Below, piece after piece: positions 54,072 to 63,286 of a stretch of DNA of 64,000 nucleotides. The stretch comes from an uncultured Selenomonadales bacterium (GTDB lineage: Bacteria > Bacillota > Negativicutes > Selenomonadales > Selenomonadaceae): contig CALFJC010000101.1 in assembly GCA_937877655.1 (NCBI GenBank), forward strand, positions 14,293 to 78,292. Direction: 5' to 3'. Under the pieces are notes generated by a model. That model did not search any database. It saw nothing but the letters and a program-made list of their open reading frames with translations, and was not told the origin of the DNA. Each line of letters begins with the position of its first letter. Position 1 is the first letter of the stretch. A program made the position numbers and the translations under genes.

Positions 54072-54126
54072 GATAAATCTACTCCTTCCTTAAAAAAAAC
54101 CAAAAACTTCCTTGTAAGCAATTTGT

Positions 54127-54155
54127 ATTATATCAATCAGAATCAACTTTATCAA
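54127..54155 (-). promoter_or_regulatory. Promoter of the giant repeat protein gene
   Basis: Minus strand: TTGATA (54155-54150), 17 nt, perfect TATAAT (54132-54127). Confidence 0.65.
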
Positions 54156-54171
54156 TAACTTGCGAAAAATT

Positions 54172-54920
54172 TTTTTCGAACAAAAGCAGGAGAAAAAATC
54201 CCCCCTTTGTCAAAGCGTGGATTCGCGGAACCGACTGTCGCGGCGTTGGCTCACTACTTCGATTGAGTCAATCATGAAATTTATTTTTAACAAACTTTTC
54301 TTTGCTTGCCCAAAGAAAAGTTACAAAAGAAAGGGCACCTCGCAGGGGCGTCGCCGCTTGAACATCCTGTTCAAACGCGGCGTGGTGGGGCGGCGTCCAT
54401 GCCGCCCCTTTAATTTTTCGACCACCCGCGATATTTTGAGCGTTTTTGTCAACCGCAACAGATTTTTCATTACTAATTACTCATTACAAATTGTCTTTCG
54501 TCCCCCTTTTTCCTAAAGTGGGCACGCAAAACCATCTCGGCAATTCGTGACTTTGATTCTTCAATCATGAATTTTATTTTTAACAAACTTTTCTTTGCTT
54601 GCCCAAAGAAAAGTTACAAAAGAAAGGGCACCTCGCAGGGGCGTTTCCGGCAATGAAACATCCTGTTTCAGTTGCCGGCGGGCGCACGTCCATGTGCGCC
54701 CGTGTCTTCATCACCCGCTATTATTCTTTTCATTACAAATTACTAATTGCTTTTCCTTCGCTCAAAGAAAAAGTAGCAAAAGAAAAAGGCATTCGCCGCT
54801 TGAACATCCTGTTCAAACGCGGCGTCATGGGGCGGCGTCCTTGCCGCCCCTTTAATTTTTCGACCACCCGCGATAATTTTTTTTCATTGCGCATTGTTTT
54901 TCCTTAGTTCCTAAAATCCT
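54172..54920. repeat. Mosaic intergenic repeat, copy 4 (triple)
   Basis: About 750 gene-free bases made of three successive repeat units. Each contains a CAAAGAAAAG block plus a hairpin set. Two carry a distinct hairpin pair, CGCCGCTTGAACATCCTGTT/CAAACGCGGCG followed by GGGGCGGC/GCCGCCCC (near 54352-54410 and 54790-54860). One carries the CCGGCAA/TTGCCGG and GGGCGCAC/GTGCGCCC pair (54645-54705). The first begins with the CCCCTTTGTCAAAGCG block seen at 3330 and 3460. Overlapping open frames are by-products. Confidence 0.85.
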
Positions 54921-54922
54921 TA

Positions 54923-54951
54923 TTGAAAAGCTGAAAAGTTTATGATACACT
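54923..54951 (+). promoter_or_regulatory. Promoter of the hydroxyacid dehydrogenase gene
   Basis: TTGAAA (54923-54928), 17 nt with extended TGA, TACACT (54946-54951). Confidence 0.55.
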
Positions 54952-54980
54952 TCGCCGCATGAAAGAAGGTGATTCAGAAA

Positions 54981-55856
54981 ATGTCGGCTTTAAAAAAAAT
55001 CGGCTTTATCGGAACGGGAATAATGGGCGCGGCAATGGCGGGGCATTTGATGGACGCGGGCTTTGAAGTCAGCGTTTACAACCGCACGAAGTCGAAGGCG
55101 CAAAATCTGATTAATCGCGGAGCACGTTGGTGCGAGACGGTCGGAGCCTGCGCGGCGAATCAAGATGTTGTGATAACTATCGTCGGCTACCCGAAAGATG
55201 TTGAAGAAATTTATTTGGGCGCGGGTGGAATTGTCGAGTCCGCGCAGGCGGGAACTTATCTCGTTGACATGACGACTTCGTCTCCGATTCTTGCCGAGAA
55301 AATTTTTGCGGCGGCGCAGGAAAAAAATCTTCATGCGGTTGATGCTCCCGTTACGGGCGGAGATGTCGGCGCGAAAAATGCAACGCTTACAATTTTGGTC
55401 GGCGGCGCGGAAGAAGATTTTCAAACTTTGCAACCCGTCTTTGCGGCGATGGGAAAAAATATCGTCTACGAAGGCGCGGCGGGCGCGGGACAAAAAACAA
55501 AAGCCTGCAACCAAATTGCGATTGCAGGCACATTGGCGGGAGTTTGTGAGGCATTTGCCTATGCCAAAGCTTCGGGGCTCGACGTGGAAAAAGTTTACTC
55601 GGCGATAGCGACGGGCGCGGCTGGCTCTTTCCAAATGACGGGCGTCGCCAGAAAAGGTCTCGACGGCGATTTTAATCCCGGTTTTATGCTGAAACATTTT
55701 GGAAAAGATTTGGCGATTGGCAACGAAACGGCTACGGCTTACGGAACGTCGCTCCCGATTTTGGCAATGGTGCTCCACGAAGTTCGCAAGCTCGAAGAAT
55801 CGGGCAACGGCAACTTGGGAACTCAAGCCTTGCTGAAGTATTACGGCGTTATTTAG
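54981..55856 (+). CDS. Beta-hydroxyacid dehydrogenase (GarR/HIBADH family)
   Basis: 291 residues. KKIGFIGTGIMGAAMAGHLM is the Rossmann dinucleotide site, VYNRTKSKAQ the cofactor-specificity loop (Asn-Arg-Thr suggests NADPH), DAPVTGGDVGAKNATLTILV the substrate-binding motif, and the catalytic lysine in GAGQKTKACNQIA. Reactions in the family include tartronate semialdehyde and 3-hydroxyisobutyrate conversion. ATG at 54981 is favoured over the GTG at 54969. The 3' end overlaps the convergent GIY-YIG gene by 8 nt. Confidence 0.92.
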   Translation: MSALKKIGFIGTGIMGAAMAGHLMDAGFEVSVYNRTKSKAQNLINRGARWCETVGACAANQDVVITIVGYPKDVEEIYLGAGGIVESAQAGTYLVDMTTSSPILAEKIFAAAQEKNLHAVDAPVTGGDVGAKNATLTILVGGAEEDFQTLQPVFAAMGKNIVYEGAAGAGQKTKACNQIAIAGTLAGVCEAFAYAKASGLDVEKVYSAIATGAAGSFQMTGVARKGLDGDFNPGFMLKHFGKDLAIGNETATAYGTSLPILAMVLHEVRKLEESGNGNLGTQALLKYYGVI

Positions 55857-56784
55857 AATTTTTTTCTTGCGCGGTGTCTTCGTCAGCTTTTTTTGCGGCT
55901 TCTTCAGCGGCAAGTTTCGCGGCTTCTTCGGCGGCAACTTTCGCGGCTTCTTCTGCGGCGGCTTTCGCGGCTTCTTCGGCGGCGGCTTTCGCGGCTTCTT
56001 CTGCGGCAAGTTTCGCGGCTCTTTTCGCGGCGTTTCTCGCAAGAGCCTTCTCGCGCATAATCGCTTTCGTTTTTTCCGAGTGCTTTTTGCCAAGGTGTGA
56101 TTGACGCATTTGAGCTTTTGCCTCTTCTGTGTGCTTTTTGCCGAAGAAACCATTTTTTTCGCCACTATGTGAGACAGACATTTGCGCACGTGTTTCGTCA
56201 GTGTGCTTTTTGCCTTTAAACGGACTGGGCTTGCCGTAATTGGGATTTTTTTCGCCGCTAACGCCGATAGCAATTTTTGCACGCGTTTCGTCGCTGAGAT
56301 GCTTACCGTAATTTGGAGCGTTTTCTCCGCTAAGTTTGGCGGACATTGCGGCTTTTGCCTCGGCTGTGTGATGCTTACCGTAAAAATAATTTTTTTCGCC
56401 GCTTACATCTCTTTCGGATGCTTTTTGACGAAGTATCTTGCGAGTATCTTCGGACACGATGGTATTGCCGATACCGCCATACGTCTTGTTGTAGCCGTTT
56501 GGAAAAACGCTGTTGAAGAAGGAGATCCAGTATTGCTCGCGCTCACTAATCAGTTCTGATGGCACGTTTTCTTCGACAAGCCACCAGTCCCAATTTCCGT
56601 CCCAGCCGATTCTTTGGATTTCCTTGTCGACGAATTGATCGCCCTTCTTGTGCTGATAAATGCGTCTTGTGACACGCCGTTTGGTGACGCCCACGTAGTG
56701 CATATTGGTAAGTCGGCACCAGAGCACGTAAACGGAAAAATAAATGACCGTTTGACAATCCTTTTCGTTTTTGCTACTATTCAT
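55849..56784 (-). CDS. GIY-YIG endonuclease with NUMOD3 repeats and Ala-rich tail
   Basis: 311 residues. Catalytic GIY-YIG domain: VIYFSVYVLWCRLTNMHYVG, then RRIYQHKKGDQ and SEREQYWISFFNSVFPNGYN. Residues about 115-230 hold several NUMOD3-like DNA-contact repeats (SGEKNPNYGK, KGKKHTDETRAQM), typical of homing endonucleases. The last 60 residues are near-perfect AAEEAAKA repeats encoded by about 24 nt tandem DNA repeats (55885-56030), likely a long single helix. It is free-standing, not in an intron I can see. ATG behind AAAGGAG. Confidence 0.85.
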   Translation of the reverse strand: MNSSKNEKDCQTVIYFSVYVLWCRLTNMHYVGVTKRRVTRRIYQHKKGDQFVDKEIQRIGWDGNWDWWLVEENVPSELISEREQYWISFFNSVFPNGYNKTYGGIGNTIVSEDTRKILRQKASERDVSGEKNYFYGKHHTAEAKAAMSAKLSGENAPNYGKHLSDETRAKIAIGVSGEKNPNYGKPSPFKGKKHTDETRAQMSVSHSGEKNGFFGKKHTEEAKAQMRQSHLGKKHSEKTKAIMREKALARNAAKRAAKLAAEEAAKAAAEEAAKAAAEEAAKVAAEEAAKLAAEEAAKKADEDTAQEKNSK

Positions 56785-56889
56785 GTGAAAACTCCTTTCT
56801 TGGGGTTTGAAGCTCCCCTTGCTATTTGTGATTTCATGTGAAGTTTAGCAGGGGGCTAAATTTTTGTCAATTACAAGGAGTGAAAAATT

Positions 56890-57330
56890 TTGTTAGATGA
56901 ATTCAAAAAATTCGCTTTACGGGGCAACATTTTGGACATGGCAGTAGGTGTCATAATAGGCGGCGCATTCGGGAAGATAGTTTCTTCGTTCACGTCGGAT
57001 ATTCTCATGCCGCCGCTCGGACTTATGCTTGGCAAAGTAGATTTCTCAAATTTTTATATCAATCTTTCGGGCACCGAGTACGAATCATTTGCCGCCGCCA
57101 AAGAAGCGGGAGCTCCAATCATAGCTTACGGCGCATTTTTGAACACCTGCCTTGATTTCATGATCGTAGCGGTCGCGATTTTTATTCTCATTAAACAAGT
57201 GAATCGTCTGTTGCCGGCACCGCCTCCGCCGCCGGCACCCAATCCGCGCAAATGCCCGTTCTGCCGTGAAGTTGTGGCAGACGACGCGACCAAGTGCCCG
57301 CATTGCGCTTCGGACATCAAAGGGAAATAG
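56890..57330 (+). CDS. mscL: Large-conductance mechanosensitive channel with zinc-ribbon tail
   Basis: 146 residues. The MscL core is complete: [40 protein letters not shown], a periplasmic loop, and the second helix ([20 protein letters not shown]). After a proline stretch ([10 protein letters not shown]) comes a zinc-ribbon, [18 protein letters not shown]. It opens under hypo-osmotic tension. It starts at a TTG behind AAGGAGTG. Confidence 0.95.
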   Translation: MLDEFKKFALRGNILDMAVGVIIGGAFGKIVSSFTSDILMPPLGLMLGKVDFSNFYINLSGTEYESFAAAKEAGAPIIAYGAFLNTCLDFMIVAVAIFILIKQVNRLLPAPPPPPAPNPRKCPFCREVVADDATKCPHCASDIKGK

Positions 57331-57341
57331 TTTTCCGGACA

Positions 57342-57384
57342 TAAAAAATTAACCCCGCCGAAATTTCTCGACGGGGATTTTTTT
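57342..57384. terminator. Terminator after mscL
   Basis: CCCCG-CCGA...CGACGGGG stem with a T8 tail; convergent to codY and followed by AGCTGATAG-type repeats to 57420. Confidence 0.88.
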
Positions 57385-57432
57385 TGTTAGCTGATAGCTG
57401 ATAGCTTATAGCTGATAGTTCTTGGTTGCCTT

Positions 57433-58173
57433 TCAGTGATGGAGCTTTTGAACTTCTTCCATAAGGTATTCGTTTTTGATTTTAATGTAAGTGCCTTTCA
57501 TGCCGAGCGATTTGGATTCGATGACGCCCGCCGATTCAAATTTGCGCAGGGCGTTGACGATAACCGAACGAGTAATTCCGACGCGGTCGGCGATTTTTGA
57601 CGCGACAAGAAGTCCTTCGTTGCCCTTCAACTCGCTTAAAATATTTATCGCCGCTTCCGCCTCCGAATAACTCAAAGTCGCCAGAGCAATTTGAACGGTA
57701 GCTTTTTTGCGCGCCTCAATTTCAACTTTTTCCGTGTGGTCACGCAACATTTCCATTCCGACAACCGTCGCGCCGTATTCAGCCAAAAGCAAATCGTCAT
57801 CCGTGAAATTTTCTTCGTGACGAGAAATAATCAGCGTGCCGATTCTGCGTCCCACGCCGTAAATCGGGACGATTGTAAAATTTTTCCCCTTGACGGGCGA
57901 GACATAATTTTTCGGATTGGCTTGCGTGTCGTCGAAACGATTCAGCCACTTGACATAAGCTTCCGGGAATTTTCCCTTGCGAAGAACTTCATCAACCGCC
58001 GAATCATCAAAATTGACGAGCGAGTAGCCGTAAATGTCGCCGCTTTTGTTGGCGATGTAAATATCGGCGTCGAGAACGTTGCTCAAGACCTTTGAGATGC
58101 CGTCATATTCCACAGTTTCGGAACGCTGGAGCAGCTTGTTAATTTTCCTCGTTTTCTCCAAAAGCGTTATCAT
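57433..58173 (-). CDS. codY: CodY-type GTP/BCAA-sensing regulator
   Basis: 246 residues. N-terminal GAF-like effector domain (LLEKTRKINKLLQRSETVEY, YGYSLVNFDD, TIVPIYGVGRRIGTLIISRH) and the C-terminal winged helix (VASKIADRVGITRSVIVNAL, RKFESAGVIESKSLGMKGTY) are the full CodY layout. CodY represses biosynthetic genes when branched-chain amino acids and GTP are plentiful. A possible CodY box lies in the spacer it shares with the divergent LDH-like gene. Confidence 0.95.
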   Translation of the reverse strand: MITLLEKTRKINKLLQRSETVEYDGISKVLSNVLDADIYIANKSGDIYGYSLVNFDDSAVDEVLRKGKFPEAYVKWLNRFDDTQANPKNYVSPVKGKNFTIVPIYGVGRRIGTLIISRHEENFTDDDLLLAEYGATVVGMEMLRDHTEKVEIEARKKATVQIALATLSYSEAEAAINILSELKGNEGLLVASKIADRVGITRSVIVNALRKFESAGVIESKSLGMKGTYIKIKNEYLMEEVQKLHH

Positions 58174-58257
58174 ATTTCAAAACTCCCCTTTGAAAGATTT
58201 TTTGCCTTGCTCAATATCCTACGTTTATACTAACACGAAATTTTATAATGTCAATTT

Positions 58258-58272
58258 AGTTTTCAGAATTTT
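58258..58272. promoter_or_regulatory. Candidate CodY box
   Basis: AGTTTTCAGAATTTT matches the CodY consensus AATTTTCWGAAAATT at 12 of 15 positions. It lies upstream of both codY and the LDH-like gene. Confidence 0.45.
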
Positions 58273-58283
58273 TCATGCAGTTC

Positions 58284-58312
58284 TTGACGGCGGGCGGCAA
58301 AAGTTGTAAACT
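58284..58312 (+). promoter_or_regulatory. Promoter of the LDH-like gene
   Basis: TTGACG (58284-58289), 17 nt, TAAACT (58307-58312). Confidence 0.6.
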
Positions 58313-58375
58313 TTCAAACAAACAGAGCAGAAATGCTCCGCGAACGTTTTTTTGTAATTAAGGGAGGAATGCCAA

Positions 58376-59344
58376 ATGGGTAACCGCAGGAAAATTGTTG
58401 TCGTCGGAACTTCAAACGTCGGCTCGGCAGTCGTGAACAAACTCGCCGATTTCCAACTCGCTTCTGAAATCGTTTTGATCGATCTCAACCAAGACAAGGC
58501 ATGGGGCGAGGCAACCGACTCCAGCCATGCAACCGCTTGCGTCTACAGCACAAATATTAAATTCCGTGCCACCGGCGACTACAGTGCCTGCAAAGGTGCA
58601 AATATCGTCATTATCTGCGCGGGTCCGTCAATTCGTCCGGGCGAAACTCCCGACCGCTTGAAACTCGCCGGCACAAACGCAAAGATCATGAACTCGGTCT
58701 TCCGCGCAGTTGCCGAACACACCAAAGAAGCCGTCATCATTCTTATCACAAACCCGCTCGACGTTGCAACCTACGTTGTCAGCAAAATTGCTGATGAGAT
58801 CGGCTATCCGCGCAATTTGATTCTCGGCACAGGCACAATGCTTGAGACTTATCGTTTCCGCCGCATCCTCGCCAACAAATACGAAGTCGATCCGAAAAAC
58901 ATTAACGGCTACGTTCTCGGCGAACACGGCAACGCGGCTTTCGTTGCTTGGTCAACAACGGGTTGCGCAGGCTTCCCGCTTGAAAAACTCGACGAATATT
59001 TCCGTCACACCGAGCCGCTCGATAAGAAAGCAGTTGAACAGGAACTCATTCAAGTTGCTTACGACGTTATCAACCGCAAAGGCTTCACCAATACGGGCGT
59101 TGCAATGGCGGCTGTTCGTTTCGTCAAATCGGTTCTTTACGATGAACACACAATTCTTCCTTGCTCGGCAATTATGGAAGGCGAATACGGAATTAAAGAC
59201 GTTGCGCTTTCGATGCCCCGCATGATCTGCGCTGATGGCGTTATGCGCGTCTTTGAAATCGCTCTTACCGACGAAGAACTTGAAAAAATGTATGCGGCTG
59301 CCAAATCCGTCCGCAGTGCTCTTGACGGCGCAGGAATCAAATAA
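58376..59344 (+). CDS. ldh: L-lactate dehydrogenase-like enzyme
   Basis: 322 residues of the LDH/MDH family. KIVVVGTSNVGSAVVNKLAD binds NAD, LIDLNQDKAWGEATD gives NAD preference, ITNPLDVATYV, catalytic His in GYVLGEHGNAAFVAWS. Two differences from classical LDH: the proton-relay Asp of LDxxRFR is Glu (GTGTMLETYRFRR), while the substrate Arg is kept, and the specificity loop reads AGPSIRPGETPDRLK, with Ile where LDH has Gln102. It may be a divergent lactate or other 2-hydroxyacid dehydrogenase. The codon use is regular and the ribosome site strong, suggesting high expression. Confidence 0.87.
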   Translation: MGNRRKIVVVGTSNVGSAVVNKLADFQLASEIVLIDLNQDKAWGEATDSSHATACVYSTNIKFRATGDYSACKGANIVIICAGPSIRPGETPDRLKLAGTNAKIMNSVFRAVAEHTKEAVIILITNPLDVATYVVSKIADEIGYPRNLILGTGTMLETYRFRRILANKYEVDPKNINGYVLGEHGNAAFVAWSTTGCAGFPLEKLDEYFRHTEPLDKKAVEQELIQVAYDVINRKGFTNTGVAMAAVRFVKSVLYDEHTILPCSAIMEGEYGIKDVALSMPRMICADGVMRVFEIALTDEELEKMYAAAKSVRSALDGAGIK

Positions 59345-59369
59345 TTCTCGACGAACAAATTTTCTTGCA

Positions 59370-59410
59370 TAAAAAAAGCCCCTCCGAACTTGAAGGGGCT
59401 TTTTGATTTT
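59370..59410 (+). terminator. Terminator after the LDH-like gene
   Basis: AAAAAAAGCCCCTCC...GAAGGGGCTTTTTGATTTTT. Confidence 0.88.
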
Positions 59411-59435
59411 TAATGCGAAGTAAAAGCTGAATCAA

Positions 59436-59690
59436 AGTGAAGAACGGGCGCACAGGACGTGCGCCCGCCCGCAACGAAAACAGGATGTTTTCTTTGCGGG
59501 GCAAACGCCCTTTCTTTTTGGCAACGTGACGTTGCATCCAGATGTCGCGTTCCAAGTTTTTAAAGACTTAAAGTCAGTAGCCGCACCTTGCTGTTCCCCC
59601 GCTTTTTAAGCGGGTCTTTGGGCGTAGCAAAGAAAAAGTAGGTTAAAAAGCTTTTTCTTTGAAACCTTTCTTTAGTGCGCGAAAAGAAAG
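59436..59690. repeat. Mosaic intergenic repeat, copy 5
   Basis: GGGCGCAC/GTGCGCCC hairpin (59444-59464) and a CCCGCAA...TTGCGGG variant of the AAACAGGATGTTT hairpin. Then comes a new module GGCAACGTGACGTTGCATCC, also seen at 11367-11386, and the CAAAGAAAAAGTAGG block. No gene found. Confidence 0.85.
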
Positions 59691-59692
59691 GG

Positions 59693-60349
59693 TTAAGCGT
59701 ACTTCATAACGACGCCGCGAATCATGTCGCCGACTTTTTTTGTATGATCAAGAGCCTCTTCAACATCCTCCAAAATATCTTTCCATTTAATCAAGTGAAT
59801 AACCGCCCGGCTCGCTCCGTGTTCTTTGGACGCCTCAACAGCTTCATCAAACAAAATTCCAATATCAGAACGATAAATCAAATCGCCGCGACTTTCATTG
59901 TCCGAAATTTTGTGAACAGCGTCGAGAATCTCGCGCTGATTTTTTTTCACGTCAGAGAGAAGTTTGAACGCCTTAACCAATTCCTCCGTGTTTTCAAGCA
60001 AAAGTTTCGTCAAGGCATGACTGCGCTTGGTGGCGTGCCCCGCATGATACATTATAATTCTTTGCAACGCGCCCTGCATCATGTCAACGCCGTTGGCAAG
60101 TTCGCCCGCTATCGCAAAAATATCTTCGCGGTCAATCGGCGTGATAAAACTCAAATTCAACTTGTTGATAATTTTTTCGTTGACAGAGTCGGCGGCAGAC
60201 TCCAAGCCCAAAATGTCTTCAATCCTTTCAAGTGCCTGATTCGGATCTTTTATCACGTCGTCAAGCAACTCCGCGCCCAGATGAAAAAATTTCGCGTTCT
60301 CCAAAAATAAATCGAAAAACTCCGTGTCCTTGCGAGAGAAATTGAACAT
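59693..60349 (-). CDS. DUF47 (PhoU-like) phosphate transport regulator
   Basis: 218 residues, all helical: [40 protein letters not shown] and the paired helical bundles with E/DxxxD metal motifs of DUF47. These proteins accompany PiT phosphate transporters and are thought to control them; no pit gene follows in the window. Ribosome site GGAGAGG before ATG at 60349. Confidence 0.9.
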   Translation of the reverse strand: MFNFSRKDTEFFDLFLENAKFFHLGAELLDDVIKDPNQALERIEDILGLESAADSVNEKIINKLNLSFITPIDREDIFAIAGELANGVDMMQGALQRIIMYHAGHATKRSHALTKLLLENTEELVKAFKLLSDVKKNQREILDAVHKISDNESRGDLIYRSDIGILFDEAVEASKEHGASRAVIHLIKWKDILEDVEEALDHTKKVGDMIRGVVMKYA

Positions 60350-60472
60350 TTAAACCTCTCCTTTCCCGCATATGATACAAAAGACGGCGCGGCATGTAAA
60401 GCGGCTAAAAAATCGTTGACATTTTTTGGCGAGTGTATTATTTTGAGGAAAAATTTTTTGGGAGGAAAAAAT

Positions 60473-61594
60473 ATGGTTATCGGCGTATCGAAGGAAATTA
60501 AGAACAATGAAAATCGCGTAGGCTTGACGCCTGCCGGCGCGGATGCACTTGTTAAAGCGGGGCATAAAGTTTTAATCGAAAAGGGCGCGGGCATCGGCTC
60601 CGGTTTTGAGGACGAAGATTATTCTGCAACGGGCGCGGAGATCGTTGCGGACAAGAAAAAAATTTTTGACGACTCGGAACTTATCATCAAAGTCAAAGAG
60701 CCGCTCGAACCCGAATACGATCTTTTTCACGAAGGACAAACTCTCTTCACTTATTTGCATTTGGCTCCCGAACCTGCCCTTACAAAAGCTTTGCTCGATA
60801 AAAAAGTTACGGGCATTGCCTATGAAACGGTTGTCGGACGCGACGGCAGAACGTTGCCTTTGCTCGCTCCGATGAGTGAAATTGCGGGGCGCATGTCAAT
60901 TCAGCTCGGCGCACAATTCCTTGAAAGTCAATACGGCGGACGCGGAGTTTTGCTCGGCGGCGTCAGCGGCGTTGCGGCGGGACAAGTCGTCATTATCGGC
61001 GGCGGAGTTGTCGGTACGAACGCGGCAAAAATTGCACTCGGCATGAGAGCGCGTGTCACTATCATTGATCTGTCGATTGAACGCCTCCGCTATCTTGATG
61101 ACATTTTCGGCGGAAAAGTTTGTACCGTCATGAGCAATTCTTACAACATTGCGCAATGGACAAAGCAAGCCGACTTGCTTATCGGCGCGGTACTTGTTCC
61201 CGGCGCGAAAACTCCGCAACTCGTCACGGAAGAAATGGTTAAGAGCATGAAGAAGGGCTCGGTTATTGTCGACGTTGCGATAGATCAAGGCGGCTCGATT
61301 GCCACTTGCGATCATGTCACAACCCACAGCGATCCGACTTTCGTAAAACACGGCGTGATTCATTATTCCGTTGCAAATATTCCGGGCGCGGTCTCCAGAA
61401 CTTCGACGCTCGCCCTCACAAATGCAACGTTGCCTTACGCTTTAAGAATCGCGGGCAAAGGTTGGAAGGCGGCTTGCAAAGAAGACGCGGGGCTTGCAAA
61501 AGGTCTCAACACCATTGACGGCAACCTTACAAATAAAAATGTTGCGGAAGCTCTCGGTCTTGAATATGTTGACTATGCAAAATTCCTTGCGTGA
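60473..61594 (+). CDS. ald: Alanine dehydrogenase
   Basis: 373 residues. [20 protein letters not shown], the catalytic-Lys region [15 protein letters not shown], the [14 protein letters not shown] motif, NAD-binding [18 protein letters not shown] and the catalytic-Asp/closing segment [24 protein letters not shown] identify Ald, which interconverts alanine with pyruvate plus ammonia. The ATG at 60473 follows GGGAGG. A TTGACA-containing promoter region lies at about 60416. Its product pyruvate also feeds the LDH-like enzyme encoded 1 kb upstream. Confidence 0.95.
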   Translation: MVIGVSKEIKNNENRVGLTPAGADALVKAGHKVLIEKGAGIGSGFEDEDYSATGAEIVADKKKIFDDSELIIKVKEPLEPEYDLFHEGQTLFTYLHLAPEPALTKALLDKKVTGIAYETVVGRDGRTLPLLAPMSEIAGRMSIQLGAQFLESQYGGRGVLLGGVSGVAAGQVVIIGGGVVGTNAAKIALGMRARVTIIDLSIERLRYLDDIFGGKVCTVMSNSYNIAQWTKQADLLIGAVLVPGAKTPQLVTEEMVKSMKKGSVIVDVAIDQGGSIATCDHVTTHSDPTFVKHGVIHYSVANIPGAVSRTSTLALTNATLPYALRIAGKGWKAACKEDAGLAKGLNTIDGNLTNKNVAEALGLEYVDYAKFLA

Positions 61595-61609
61595 ATAAAT
61601 TTTTTCGGA

Positions 61610-61648
61610 TAAAAAAATTGCCTGTCATAAGCGACAGGTTTTTTTTAT
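61610..61648 (+). terminator. Terminator after ald
   Basis: AAAAAATTGCCTGTC-ataagc-GACAGGTTTTTTTT. Confidence 0.88.
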
Positions 61649-61711
61649 TTGACAATGTAAACGGCGATCTGCTATAAAGAAAAAGTATTTTTTTGAAAAA
61701 GGATGATGCGT

Positions 61712-63286
61712 ATGAAAAATGTTGAAGAGCACAAAAAATTGCTGGCACAAATTGCGGAGCTTGAGAAGGACAGTACCAATTTTTTTGACGTTGAGAAGGA
61801 ATTTTTTCTGATTGATTCAAACAATCTCTCCGAAGTCAAAACGAAATTTTACGGCTATTCGATTCAAGCGACGGGCATTTACGAACAGGACAATTTGACG
61901 GAAGATGCCGTTAAAAATTTGGACGGGCGCGGTTGTTATGTCTATGTCGAAGTCAAGGACGGGCAAATTACAATCAAGCAAGACGTAAACGGTTGCTGGG
62001 GCATTTATCTTTTTCGACACGGAGATTATTTCGCGCTGAGCAATTCTTTTTTCCGTCTGCTTGATCATGTAAAATTTCTTTACCCGCTGACTGTCAATCG
62101 CGATTATTGCAATTATCTTTTGGTTAATAAAGTGAGCAGTCATTCTTACTTTGAAACCGCCGTCAATGAAATTCGGCTCGTCGAAAGAAACGCGGTTTTT
62201 TACATTGACACGGCGAAGAAACAACTTGAGATCGATCTGATTGATTATCGGGAGCATACACTTTCTTTAAATTCAAAAGAAGGCGTTGCAAATTTAGACA
62301 GCTGGGTTGATATTTGGAGTAACGTTTTACGCGGCGTCACTCATCATACAAAATTTTTTCAAGCCACTCTGTCGGGCGGCTTTGATACTCGTATCTCCTT
62401 TGTGTTTTTGTTAAATTCCGGAATAGATTTAAACAAGATTCGTATATATTCAAATGAAGACGGTCTCCATACCCATAAGGAAGATTTTGCCATTGCTTCC
62501 CAAATTGCCGAACACTACGGATTTAAACTAAATCAGCCGCTTGCCCGCCGCCAATTTTTGAACAACAGTATTTCAGATACGTTTGCTATTGATTTATATG
62601 TCAAGCAAACATTCAGCAATTTGCCCTATTACGGGAGCGCAAAAGCCATTGATAAATCATACTCTCTTGAAGGAGCAGGCGGAGAAATTATTCGCGGTAA
62701 TTGGCTTCGCTTCGGCTCGATGGAAAAATTTTGGCAACGTGAACTGAGAATAGGATCGAAGTCGCGCATTTTGTCTCGTGAAATTTCTGATTCCGTAAAA
62801 AACATTCTTGAATCGGCTTTCAGTGCCTTTCGAGATAAATACAAAATTGAAGATCCCGATTCATTATGGCTTGCGCAATATTTGTATCAAGATACACGAT
62901 GCAGACATCATTTCGGAAAGATGATACTGAAATCTTATTTTGCCAATGGTTTGACTTTCTCGCCTGCACTTGATCCCAAAGTGAAGACTTTAAAACTTGA
63001 AACTTCAGAATGTCCGGATCCAAAATTGCTGATAGCATTATTATTTACTCGCTATGCACCGGATTTGTTGAAATTTCCTTTTGAAGGCAAACGCTCCATT
63101 GCGCCCGAAACCATTGCCTGCGCCCAAAAATTAAACGAACGCTTCCCGCGTAATTTTTTATCCGATAAAGATATTGGGGGGGGGTTCCGTTCAATTTACA
63201 ACCGCGAGATTTGCAAGCCGAGAAAATTTTTGCTTCGGGGAAAAACAATAAATCTTTTCCGAGAGAATTTCCTCAAGCTTGCTTGA
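61712..63286 (+). CDS. Asparagine-synthase-like protein, N-terminal part, ends after a G9 tract
   Basis: 524 residues as read. The N-terminal half looks like the beta-rich glutaminase-like domain without the catalytic Cys1 (YVYVEVKDGQITIKQDVNGC, WGIYLFRHGDYFALSNSFFR). The second half has the PP-loop SGGFDTR and downstream HTHKEDFAIASQIAEHYGF, LEGAGGEIIRGNWLR, as in asparagine-synthase-like proteins of surface glycan clusters. At 63176-63184 the sequence has nine G, after which the frame ends in 38 unrelated residues (GGGFRSIYNREICKPRKF...). The neighbouring frame carries the expected continuation. Start ATG behind AAAAAGGATG. Confidence 0.8.
   Translation: MKNVEEHKKLLAQIAELEKDSTNFFDVEKEFFLIDSNNLSEVKTKFYGYSIQATGIYEQDNLTEDAVKNLDGRGCYVYVEVKDGQITIKQDVNGCWGIYLFRHGDYFALSNSFFRLLDHVKFLYPLTVNRDYCNYLLVNKVSSHSYFETAVNEIRLVERNAVFYIDTAKKQLEIDLIDYREHTLSLNSKEGVANLDSWVDIWSNVLRGVTHHTKFFQATLSGGFDTRISFVFLLNSGIDLNKIRIYSNEDGLHTHKEDFAIASQIAEHYGFKLNQPLARRQFLNNSISDTFAIDLYVKQTFSNLPYYGSAKAIDKSYSLEGAGGEIIRGNWLRFGSMEKFWQRELRIGSKSRILSREISDSVKNILESAFSAFRDKYKIEDPDSLWLAQYLYQDTRCRHHFGKMILKSYFANGLTFSPALDPKVKTLKLETSECPDPKLLIALLFTRYAPDLLKFPFEGKRSIAPETIACAQKLNERFPRNFLSDKDIGGGFRSIYNREICKPRKFLLRGKTINLFRENFLKLA
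63176..63184 (+). repeat. Nine-base G tract in coding sequence
   Basis: GATATT-GGGGGGGGG-TTCC. The longest G run I noticed in the window, at the exact frame switch. Confidence 0.85.

Noticed and set aside
54160..54907. Several open frames of 86-118 codons in the large repeat spacer
   Set aside because: Same repeat-derived peptides in several frames; the hairpins explain the similarity.
54990..56282. 430-codon minus-strand frame covering the dehydrogenase gene
   Set aside because: It is antisense to a clear GarR-family gene and out of frame in the GIY-YIG gene; Lys/Arg/Pro-rich text typical of a shadow frame.
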